This document shows positions 1-16,084 of a DNA stretch of 64,000 nucleotides, piece by piece. A program made the translations under genes and the position numbers. Position 1 is the stretch's first letter; each line of letters opens with the position of its first letter. A model generated the notes under the pieces. It saw only the letters and a program-made list of their open reading frames with translations. It was not told the origin of the DNA and ran no database searches. Origin of the DNA: Pagrus major (Eukaryota; Chordata; Actinopteri; Spariformes; Sparidae); NCBI RefSeq assembly GCF_040436345.1, contig NC_133236.1:13136443-13200442 (forward strand). Reading direction: 5' to 3'.

Positions 1-87
1 ATTTCTAAGATGTTTGCTAAAAGTCTGACCCAACCTGTTATTGGATATTAGAGCATAAAAACTTGCATACTATATATAATCAGTGGG

Positions 88-290
88 GATTCCAGCAAGT
101 CAAATGTGGGTATTTGCTGCTTTTCTCTGTTTTATGTAATTTTAAAGTGAATATGGGTGTTCAAACTGTTGGTTGGACAAAACAAGAAATCCGAAGACAT
201 CTTCTACACTGGGAAGTTGTGACAGAAATTTCTCACAATTTTTCTCATGTTTTTACCAACTGGATTTTTGATAAACAGTTAACTAAAGAG
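88..290 (-). repeat. Fragment of hAT-like MITE (family M1)
   Basis: This stretch reads as the reverse complement of the internal part of the MITE that is complete at 12,388-12,748. It shares the blocks around GTTGGTTGGACAAAACAAG, the 'AAGACATCTTC' segment and the 'TTTCTCACAATTTTTC' segment, in the right order. Both terminal repeats are missing, so it is an old truncated copy. The short open frame across it is chance coding. Confidence 0.7.
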
Positions 291-1278
291 TAATCCATAA
301 TGAAAGAAATATCTTGCACATTACTGCAAGCAATACCTGCCCGATCTGTGTATAATTACGAAACCCAGTAATATGCATCATAGAACTGCACTCTCTACTT
401 GAGATACTTTGATGAAGGTGTATCACAGCAGGCATTAAATATCAGTGACCTGCAATGACTTTTAAATCTTGTGTCATCAAATTTTCTTAACCAGGGATGT
501 GTGAAGTCAGTCACAGTTGAGGGTGCTGAGGGGTCAGTCTGTATAACGATGTCGTAGTAAATGGTGCACGACATTCATGTTTTTGTATAAATTTGAATGG
601 CCAGGATAATATAATGTATCTGATCATTATTAACAGTAATTTACAACAATTTGTTTTGTGCTATAGCAGACGGCGTGAACATGAACACTGACATACTATA
701 GGTCAAAGCAGCCACATCAACTGCACTCAACAACAGCAAGGAGATGAAGAGGCAGAGGAATTCCCCAGACTCCCTTAAAAAATGGCTCAATTTTGTGAGT
801 TGTTGAATTAGGAGAACTTTATAAAGTTCGTAATTATTTGGGTCTTCTTGTAAATTCAGCATATGTTATAGCCTCGTTTTATGGGGTGCTGCAGCCCCCT
901 CAGCGACCCTAGTTCCCGCATCCATGCTTGCAACTTGCATATCGCTCGATCAAAATATTTTGGGGGTATCAATTTCTGTAAGCAAATTCCCACATACTGT
1001 CTAACCTGCGAAACTAAGTTTATTAGCAATATTTCGAATAATAGAACGGAGCAAAATAGTTCTCTCAAAACTGGCATGTGCACATACAGTATTCATCTTT
1101 AGAGTCCTCCAACCTACAGCACATAGAGTCAACTAAAAAGTTTGTCTGTGTTTGCGGTACACAGAGCTCGTCTGTGATGGCCATTTGTTTGTAACTCTTG
1201 TATAACTGCCATAACTGTCTCTCCTAGTCTACTCACAGTGGAGTTCTGACTATTAGACTACCTAAACTGGTTTAATAG

Positions 1279-1283
<5 letters not shown>

Positions 1284-1314
<31 letters not shown>
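1284..1314. repeat. (CA)n microsatellite
   Basis: A pure AC dinucleotide run of about 15 units. A second mixed CT/CA run lies at about 1,502-1,554. No gene is visible around either. Confidence 0.95.
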
Positions 1315-1317
<3 letters not shown>

Positions 1318-1523
1318 GGGCTCTGACATTTTTGCAGTATTAAAAGTTGCACTCACTCTCTTTTTAACAAACACTGTCAGAGCTCTGACACTTGTACAGT
1401 AGAGGCAGCAAAACTTTTAACATCACACACACCCACTCACACTCATTCTGACACTTGTACAGTACGTAGGCTGTATGGAAACCTGTTAAGCATCACACAC
1501 CCTCTCTCTTTCTCTCTCTCTCA

Positions 1524-1554
<31 letters not shown>

Positions 1555-1679
1555 TGGTAGAGATGATCGAGATCTAGAGGGAAGAGCTTGTAAACAAATG
1601 GTACAAACAGTTGCTGTCCTGGTTGTTGGTTCAGATGAATAATTACACTTTCACTGGAAATGCTTTAGAACTTGCGTCA

Positions 1680-1733
1680 GTAATATTGTATATTATATTA
1701 TAATAATATATAATATATATTATATTATTGTGG
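1680..1733. repeat. AT-rich palindrome
   Basis: A run made only of A and T (apart from one G near the left end) that folds back on itself (ATATTATATTATAATAATAT and its complement). It is expected to be unstable and cruciform-prone. No gene or site is attached to it. Confidence 0.7.
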
Positions 1734-2269
1734 TATCACTCACCCCTCTCATGTTCCTTCCCTTCACCCTGACATGGTTACTTGTCATCACAGTCATATT
1801 CAGTGCATATGTCACCTTAATGTTTTTTAGTCATTCAAACTGTATAATTAAGTGGAAGATAATGGTCATTAAGTCTGATTGGGAGGCTAAAAGTTGTCGC
1901 CCAATCAACAAGATTTCAAACACTGCATCTGAATCTCCCTAAACGATTGACAGGTCTTTTAACACACAGAAACAAAAACTAAGTTACACCTTGAACGTTG
2001 ATTTTTGACCTTGGAAACAGCAGGTGATAAACAATATTCACTAAAGGTCCGCTTGTGCTGGAGCTTCATCGATGAAGACCTCAAAAGCAACGAAACACAG
2101 AACAATCTGCATAATTTTCTTATGCAGTTTGTACAGTAATGTTTCTCAACACAGAGCAGAACTACAGTTAAAGTTCTTATGAATTAGCCTATAGAGAGCC
2201 GAAGTCACGCACCTTCCAGTAGACTCCACGGGACCTAATTTCGGATAAACTTTGCATGGTAGTGAATGA

Positions 2270-2872
2270 AGTTTAGATCCTGTGTGAATTGTGCGATGAA
2301 CTACACATATGATTTTGTCAATTTTAAAAGGTAATTTTCCAGGTCAAGAAAGTCGCAGTTTGTCATAAATAAAGTGAAAATATTATCTAGTTTTGTGTTA
2401 AACCGCTCAGTAAGCTACATTGTCTCACTCAACATTTCAGACAGGATCAAAAAAATGTTGTGTTTCTCCTTTCACCACCATACAAAGTTACCATACAATT
2501 GCATTAGTGACGCTGTCTCGTTAACCCCTAACTTAAACATTGTAGAGCTGCTCCTGTGTGTTAGCAGCTCACAAAACTGACCAACTCTCCTTTCACATAA
2601 CTGCAGTCGTCAGTAATGACCAGATTTATGTGATTTTCACCTTTTTTACTACTTTTTCTGCTCCAAGTTGGCGGCCATGTTGGTGTTGGTGACGTGTAGA
2701 GCCAGACGGTGTAGCTCACTGATCAGTTCAACTCAAAACTAGATGATATCTTACTTAAATTACGACAAACCGCGACTTTCTTGACTTGAAAAATTACCTT
2801 TTAAATGGACAAACATCGTGTGTGTGGTTCGAGGCACGAATCAAATGGGATCAGAAATTTTATAGTGTAGCT
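2270..2872. mobile_element. Non-autonomous DNA element with long inverted arms
   Basis: The segment at about 2,318-2,396 (TTTTAAAAGGTAATTTTCCA onward, through 'AAGAAAGTCGCAGTTTGTC' to 'TCTAGTTTTG') reappears inverted at about 2,735-2,810 ('CAAAACTAGATGATATC' to 'AATTACCTTTTAAA'). Weaker inverted similarity continues outward on both sides. Two arms of roughly 80-130 nt flank a middle of about 340 nt with no coding frame. This is the structure of a fold-back MITE. The outer limits are approximate and I could not see a clear target duplication. Confidence 0.65.
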
Positions 2873-3039
2873 TTAATTTTATTACTATTTTTTTTTTTTT
2901 ATTATTCTTCTAGTGACTTTTTTTTTCTAAAATGGGAACAAACAGACCCTTGACCCTGAACTCTCATTTATTATTTTACTCGCGTTCCGGTACACTACAG
3001 CACAGTGGAACTTGGATAACACACACACACACATACACA

Positions 3040-3480
3040 CACACACACACACACACGCACACATACTGACATACTGAGTGAGTGAGTGAGCGCGCGAGCA
3101 GGCGGAGGAAGTGCGCGAGTCAAGTGCAGCTTTCAGCAGGTGCCGCCCCGCGTGAGCCGGCGAGGACGAGATGAAAGACACCGCTGCACATCGACTCCTC
3201 TCTCCTCTCCTCTCCTCCCTCCCTCCCTCCCATCCTCCCCCTCCGCGCCGGCACCCCGTCCCCTCCCTCCTCCTCCCTCCCCTCCTCTCCTCCCCTCTCG
3301 CTCGCTGAGGCAGATTTGTAGTGACAGCAGCGGGTGCATTCGCCAGTCATTCCCCATAAAAGGTTCCGTCTGATCAAAGCCCCGCTGAGGCAGGGAGAGG
3401 CAGGGAGGCGGCCCGCTATGTCGGCGTGTGTCGGTGTGTGTCTGCGGTGTCTCGCAGGGTTGAGGCGGGTTTGAAGCTTT
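3040..3480. promoter_or_regulatory. Orphan CpG-rich block, candidate promoter
   Basis: In an AT-rich setting this block is GC-rich and full of CpG, for example GAGCGCGCGAGCAGGCGGAG near 3,087. It holds a C/T-only tract at about 3,192-3,300 (CTCC and CCCT units) and is preceded by a (CA)n run at about 3,019-3,062. A second CpG-rich patch lies at 3,730-3,800. Unmethylated promoters of housekeeping genes in fish look like this. I could not join any coding exon to it on either strand, so its gene may lie to the left of the window. The frames of 60-120 aa crossing it are proline/arginine-rich compositional artefacts. Confidence 0.45.
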
Positions 3481-4489
3481 AAAAACACAGAAAAAAAACC
3501 TCCTCTCTGTCTCTCTCCCTGCTATTTACATTCGAGCTCCGTTTTGCCTCGGCAGTAAAACATTGGTTTTTTATTCCCTCCGCCTGCAGCCCGTGTGACA
3601 GGCTTCGGCTGCATTAATCAACTCCTCCCCGCTCAGAGCCAAGGATCCCTTAAACTGGGAGAATTAAATCTTTAAATACATTTTAAACGGAAGCGTCTGA
3701 CTGATGTTATGTTAACAAGCCCCGCAACCTGAGGTGCGTGCGTGTGATGAGCGGGGCGCACTCCCCGGTGAGCGCTGAGGGGATCGCAGCCCGCACATCC
3801 AAAAGCACAAAAAGGAGGCAGCGTGTTGATATAAATTTACCCATCCGCTGTCAATTAGACAAACACTTTAAACGGGTGTGGAAAAAGTTCGGGTCTCCAC
3901 AATAGGAACACCAAATATCAGGGAGACAGCACCGCAACATGAACTTTAAAGTAACCTGCCAGCCATACTTCCCAATTTATTTATTTTTTTCCATATTCAT
4001 GTTGCTTTAAATCACCAGGAAGCCCGAGCATCCCTCTTTACCTCCTCATTAACATCAGTCGTCTCGTCAGGAGCAGACAGCGTTATTCACCATCAATTAA
4101 GCGCACAGGAACCCAAAGCCAGTCTGCTGCTGACACATCTTGATACAGGATGCAAATGCAGGAGAAATTTTGGCAATGCAAATTTTCAAGTTAAAAACTA
4201 GACCCCCCCCCCCCACACACACACACACCACCCAAAATTTCTTTCACTGTTGTTGTTATTATGTGCAGCACAAAGCTGTCTATACATTGATCTTCTCCTT
4301 TGCAATAGTCCCAGTCCCTGCTGAATTAAACATAACCCATCAGCACTGCTTGAAGTTGTTGTCCGCCCATCAAGGCCTTCAATCAGCGTTGGGGGGGGAA
4401 TGTAAGTGTAAAGAAAATGAAATAAACTGCTTATAAAGTAGCTGTGATTCTTGGCCTTGTTACTGGAAACATAACCACTAATACTTTAA

Positions 4490-4814
4490 AGGGCCACTAT
4501 GTAATTTTGGAGAGGAAACACAAACTCAGAATTAATTAATGAGGTAATAATACAAACTCAGAAATATATTTTATTTTTCCATAAGTGAACAAACAAGCTG
4601 TTCTCAGACAAAAACACTGTTTGAAGCTAGAAAGGTGGCAGGGTCCGCCACATATAAACAAAGTAAAACTGTGTTGTCCTTTAAGGTCAGTTTGTTTATT
4701 CAGTCATGAAAACGAAGAGAGTCTGTTTAGTTTGTTTAGGCATAAACAAGATCAGTCAGTGAAGATCTCTCTCTTCTGATTAAAATTTCTTCCCCAAAAC
4801 TACACAGTGCACCT
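4490..4814. mobile_element. TTAA-flanked MITE (family M2, copy 1)
   Basis: The element begins AGGGCCACTATGTAATTTTGG and ends CCAAAACTACACAGTGCACCT, so the termini are inverted repeats. TTAA lies on both sides (4,486-4,489 and 4,815-4,818), consistent with a TTAA target duplication as made by piggyBac-type transposases. A second copy is at 35,514-35,855, sharing the internal block 'GTGGCAGGGTCCGCCACAT'. It has no coding capacity. Confidence 0.8.
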
Positions 4815-4818
4815 TTAA

Positions 4819-5982
4819 ATTTACTAATCTAATCATCTTTATTGGGTTCCTCCATCTTTTTGTTCATCTTGGCCAGGCCTCTAGACACCCATAGTTTTAG
4901 TTAGTTTTGGTATTATTTGTAAACAAACACTTCATTTTGCATCCTTGTTCTAGGGTATGGCGTCCCTCCTAATATTTCGCAGGTCACAAGGTAGAGCCAA
5001 CTGTGTGTTTTGTTGTGGCCGTAACATGTAGATAGTTTTTTCCGTCAACATTGCCGGGCCACTGTTACCCCCTATCCACCAAATTAACTCTGGTTCTTGA
5101 ACATGTGTAAGGTCTGTAGAACAGTGATTGAGTTCACCAGTTGCACAATGCTAACACCAGTTCTTTTTTTACTTGCCTCACCCTCAGTGGCCTGCATGAG
5201 ACTCACAGCTTTATTAAATATCATAGGTGGGCTAATGTTCCCAGGTTGGATGACCAAACATGGTATTTAATAAAGCTGATAAATAGCTCTCCTGGTAAAG
5301 TGTATGCCTCTCGCAGGCTACTGAGGTTGAGGCCTCCTCCCTGTAGCTTTTGCTGCACAGAGTAAAATTTAGCTGTCATAAAAACTTTAATTTTGAACCA
5401 CAAAACTGATTGAATACACATGAATACACACTGATCATGACCAACACCGCCGCAGGCAAAATGGACTACCCTCATTAAAACGAATGGGGAAACCTGTGTT
5501 TTCGCCGCACCGCCGGATTTGGTCTGAAACCAGCCTTCAGCGTCACATCTTACTGGGACAAGTGAATATAAATGAACCAGGGGGGTCACAAAAGAATAGC
5601 AAACCCAGAAATGAGTGTCAGTGTGGTTATCATCACACTATTTAATCTCAACAGTTGGTAAGAAAAAAATATTACAGCATATATAAACATTAGGATCACT
5701 CCAGCTCCTCTGAGTGCTTAAACTTTGCTATGTTACATTCGACTCACTGACAAGTCCACAAAATCCAAGGCAACGCTCCTCGACGACACTCTGCTATAAT
5801 TTAACAGCCTCTAAGCAAAGCTGAATTTACACAAGAATCCTCAAACACACTCACATACTGTATCTGACTCGTCTCTGATCAAGGCAAAGTGGTGCTAGTA
5901 TGTACAGTCTGTTGTGTGGATGTTAGCGTGCGTGTAGCCGTCATGATGAATCTGAAGATCAGGTTGTAGATGTCATTTTAAT
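4819..5982. other. Non-coding stretch and HADHB 3' flank
   Basis: I see no exon here. The part nearest 5,982 is expected to be the 3' untranslated region of HADHB on the minus strand. The sequence AATAAA overlaps the HADHB stop codon, but I could not pick a convincing downstream polyadenylation site. The open frame at 5,221-5,589 shows no recognisable protein. Confidence 0.4.
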
Positions 5983-12350
<6,368 letters not shown>

Positions 12351-12387
12351 TATGTTCTACAGAGAAAGAAACTGCAATTGTTACTTC

Positions 12388-12748
12388 TAGGACTGCAACT
12401 AACAGTGTTTTTTTTTTTCGATTAATCCGACCATTGCTTTCACAATTAATCAATTAATTTTTTTAAAAAATGTGAAAAATGCTCATTGCTATTTCCCAGA
12501 TCCCAAAGTGACGTCTTCAAATTGCCTCTTTTGTCCAACCAACAGTCCAAAACCCAAACACTTCCCATTTACTGTCATGAATGACAAAGAAAACCGGCAG
12601 ATCTTTACTTTTAAGAAGCTGGAACAAACAACTGTTTGACATTTTTGCTTGCACATTGACTAAATTGATTAATCTAATATCAAAATAGTTAGCAATAAAC
12701 GTTCTTTGGATCAAGTAATTGATAAATCGACTAATTGTTGCAGCTCTA
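12388..12748 (+). mobile_element. hAT-like MITE (family M1), full length
   Basis: It starts TAGGACTGCAACTAA and ends TGTTGCAGCTCTA, imperfect terminal inverted repeats. The flanking 8-mers are GTTACTTC (12,380-12,387) and GTTACTGC (12,749-12,756), a 7/8 match, which fits the 8-bp target duplication of the hAT superfamily. It is 361 bp with no coding frame. It sits in HADHB intron 1, close to the exon that carries the start codon. Other copies are at 22,323-22,643 and 61,873-62,256, with fragments at 88-290 and 9,159-9,233. Confidence 0.85.
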
Positions 12749-12756
12749 GTTACTGC

Positions 12757-14414
12757 AAAGTTATAACCAGGGATCTGGTGGAAGAAGAAGTTCATGGCAT
12801 AACATTCTTAAGTTTTAAAAGTTTTACTACTTTCTGTTTTAACAGTGTTGTTTTTAGGGGGGCAGAAAATAATCAAATTTCAACTTAAACTGGACTGCAA
12901 ACTACCAGCTAATACAGTATGTAGACTAAATAACAGAACCCCCTATCTGTATAAAATGACCAGAAAGCTGAATAAACACGTCTCTAAAACAGCTTTAACA
13001 AAATGTGAACACTATAACCTTTTGGAAGGTAGGACTTATTGCAGCACTGTTGTATTAGACAGCAACTTAATAAACTGGGAATTAAGAAAACATACTCTCA
13101 AATTCCCATACAGTGAAAAAGTTTTCCTGGTTTTCCATGACCTCCTCAGAGAATCTGTCAAAGTCTTGGACCTCCTAGTCTGAATTCAGGATGAATTTTT
13201 TATTTTATTCCTGACACCACATAACCCATGATGACTTAATTGTCCTTTAAAACTTTTATTTCATTTTACTCTTTATTTTAAATCTATATATTATACTTCT
13301 ATATATTATACTTTATTCTTTTTACTGCTGTTGTGCCTTCCTGTTTTAACTCACCTTAGACGAGGCTTCCTTGTGCTCGGCTTGACTGCTGAGTTTTATT
13401 TTGTAATATTGTATTCCTGAGTTTCCTGCTTTTGCTTGCTTATTTATTATATTACCGTTGTTACTGTGTGAGTGCGTCCTTTTAGAGTGACATAACTACA
13501 CTACATAGCCCCGGTGGTAATACTCAGATCAGGCTCTGTAGGTAAAAGGTCAACCTGGGACTGGATGTCTGGATCAGACACTCGACCCATAAAACCGTCA
13601 TCCCCGAGTCCCATGGTCTGTTTGACTGTTTATGACTAGGTAACTTGGACATATGGCTATACAAATTATGAGCTGATAAGGTTGTGGTGTGACTATAAAT
13701 TACTTGTGAAAACAGGATGGGGGAATTGCAATAAGCTTGAAAGACTTCCCCATATTTTGTAGCGTAGAGAGAAAAGCAGCTAGTTTAGAGAGAGTGAACA
13801 CCATAAGAAACTGTTAATGCAATGTTACCTTGCTTTATAGTACAAACACACACCCCTGTGAAGTATAACATAACCTTAAGACATTTAATGATTCCTTATT
13901 TAGCTTTAATGTGTTCCTTATTTTCCCATATAACATAGCAATGGGGTTTTAATTCTAGGCTATAATAAATAGATTTATAATAAATCCTATTCTGTCTTTT
14001 ATTATGTGGGCTAATGTGACATATCGTTGACATTCACCCAACCCCACCCCCCTTATCCAGGCTGTGACCCTTCACCTAGATTCCTAGCTGGAGAATGACA
14101 GAGACAGAAATACAGAATCACGGGACTCAATCTGGATCTCTACTGTTTACAGAACAACTTAGTATTTGGCTTAAATAACGTTTGCACAAATTGAAAAAAA
14201 AAAAAAATTAGCTAGTGTAACAAATGGCAAAACGATGACGCTAAAGCTCAATGCAAGCTAATAAAGCTAGTTAGCTACTTGTTAGCTAAAGTTTCCACTG
14301 AGTCAATTCATATCCCCTGTGTTTGGGTTGCAGATACGCATTAGCAGAGTTCATATCATATCTTTGCTCTTTTTTAATTTTATTAGTCGAAGTGATAGAT
14401 AAGTTGAAGCTTAC
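12757..14414. other. HADHB first intron, no gene seen
   Basis: AT-rich intronic sequence with a short poly-A run near 14,191. A 112-codon open frame at 12,845-13,183 has no recognisable domain and no splice context, so I do not call it. Confidence 0.5.
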
Positions 14415-14500
14415 CTGTTCTAGTGTTGTATCTTTGCCGACAGTGCTTCCCTGTCAAACGATCAGCCAGGCTCAGGAGCGCTGCTGGACTACGCTTTCAA
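14415..14500 (-). other. hadhb: Candidate HADHB 5'UTR exon
   Basis: On the minus strand the sequence ending ACACTAGAACAG is followed at 14,414 by GTAAGC, a strong donor. It would splice to the acceptor just upstream of the HADHB start codon. The transcription start is not visible, so the upper limit is a guess. A second donor (AACAGG/GTAAGG) ends at 14,717 and could mark an alternative first exon. Confidence 0.55.
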
Positions 14501-16084
14501 GACCCGTTAGCGTTATAGCTGTCTAAAATAATGCCTGAGTAAAACACACGGGTGACCAATAAAAACACTTAACTGCTTATGTCTACGAGGTATTATGATG
14601 ATGATTTGTAACACCGAAGTTATAAAATATTCATGTTTTACAAATGAAAGATAATTATTTGAGTACAATAACATTTTAGGCTACGGCAATCTTTCAGTGT
14701 GTTTTGAGGTCCTTACCCTGTTTGCAACTCTACACTGTTGGCTCTGCTCTAGCGCCTCCATCGGTCAGGATATGTGTTGTGCATAGAACCTATGACAGGT
14801 GTGTTGAATACACTTTTCCGTATATCCATCATTGACAGGTAAATAACAGCTGGATGACAATAGCACCATCTCATATACTCTCACTAACTGGGCCAGACTG
14901 ATGGTTGACCAAAATATCAGGCCATTTCCGTAGAAGTATAGCTATGTGTTATAATGTGTGTGTCTTCCTCTGATGTGGAAGTTTCAAGACCAGATTTTTT
15001 AATTGTTTACTGTCCTTTCCAGCCTGTAACAGTTAATCAAGTCAAATGTTAGCCCAAATTAACCTTTATTTGCATCGTCAGTATCACTAAACAACTGATT
15101 TAAAGGTCCCTGATAGAGTTTTCATGCAAACACATAAAAGTTGTTTACATACACCGTTGACACATCAAAACACACTGTGTGTATCCTTGAGAACTAACAG
15201 ACTGCAGCTTGATAGTTTGTTGATAAATTAAAAAGGAGTACTTCAATGATTTTCTTAGAAACAATGTATAGACTCAATCAAAAGTAATCCCTCCAATGAC
15301 AGCATGCAAAAATGTAGTGACCAGGTTAAATCTCTGTCTCAGTCTCTGCTCTGTGTGTCTGTTTGACCAAGGGTGGAGCTACACACACACACACACACAC
15401 TGGCGGAGAGGCAAACAGCTAAGGGCCCGTGTCCACATGAGGTTTTTTTCGGGCAAAAAAAACGCTGGCTGTGGGCTCAGGAGCACTGAGATGAAGGGTT
15501 TTTGCTCTGAGGGGAAAAAAACTGCACATGCGACTTGTCTCCATGACAACAACATTTTGACAACCAACGCTGTATGATCGACACTGCCCCTTTGCGGTTT
15601 ACTCTCCGTTTGTTTTTTTATTTGACATCAGGACATCAGAGCAAGTAGGATGTGGGATGAGAGATTTTAAACTCAGAGCACTCTTCATTCACTCTCCAGC
15701 TTGCTTGACCTCAGTTGGTCACTCTCTCTGTCTCGCTCGTTGAGCCGGGGAGGACGGGACTAAATTGTGTGTTTACAAACAGCAACTGACAAATCATCAT
15801 CATTGGTAGCTCATCATCAGGGAGTGTGTTGTCTGACTTTGAAGACCAGCCAATGATCTTGGGGTTTAGTTACTCTTTAAAAACATTAAAACGTTCATTC
15901 AGTTGTTGACAGGCTGGTTCTTTCGCCCTCACAGTTCCCTATACACCCAAGTGTCCTTGAGCAAGGACACCATTCATGTATATTTGTGCTATATATGCTA
16001 ACGCTACTAGAAATTAGCATAATACAATACTGGTAGCCCTCTGCCTGACGGCCTCTCATCTTTTGTACTCTTCTCTCCATCAAG
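14501..16084. promoter_or_regulatory. Ancestral head-to-head HADHB/HADHA promoter region
   Basis: HADHA and HADHB are divergent neighbours in vertebrates and share a bidirectional promoter. This is the interval where that promoter should lie. The HADHB side has usable 5' splice donors. On the HADHA side I found no first coding exon encoding a mitochondrial leader. The interval also holds a (CA)n run at 15,381-15,400 and, near 15,420-15,590, a piece that looks like a MITE end (GGGCCCGTGTCCACATG). No TATA box stands out. Confidence 0.45.

Noticed and set aside
3086-3488. Overlapping frames of 74-122 codons on both strands
   Set aside because: They are rich in Pro/Ser/Arg or Gly/Glu/Arg because of the C/T tract and CpG island. 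No domain and no splice context.
12845-13183. 112-codon plus-strand frame in HADHB intron 1
   Set aside because: No known domain, no splice signals and AT-biased composition; its start abuts a MITE. Likely chance.
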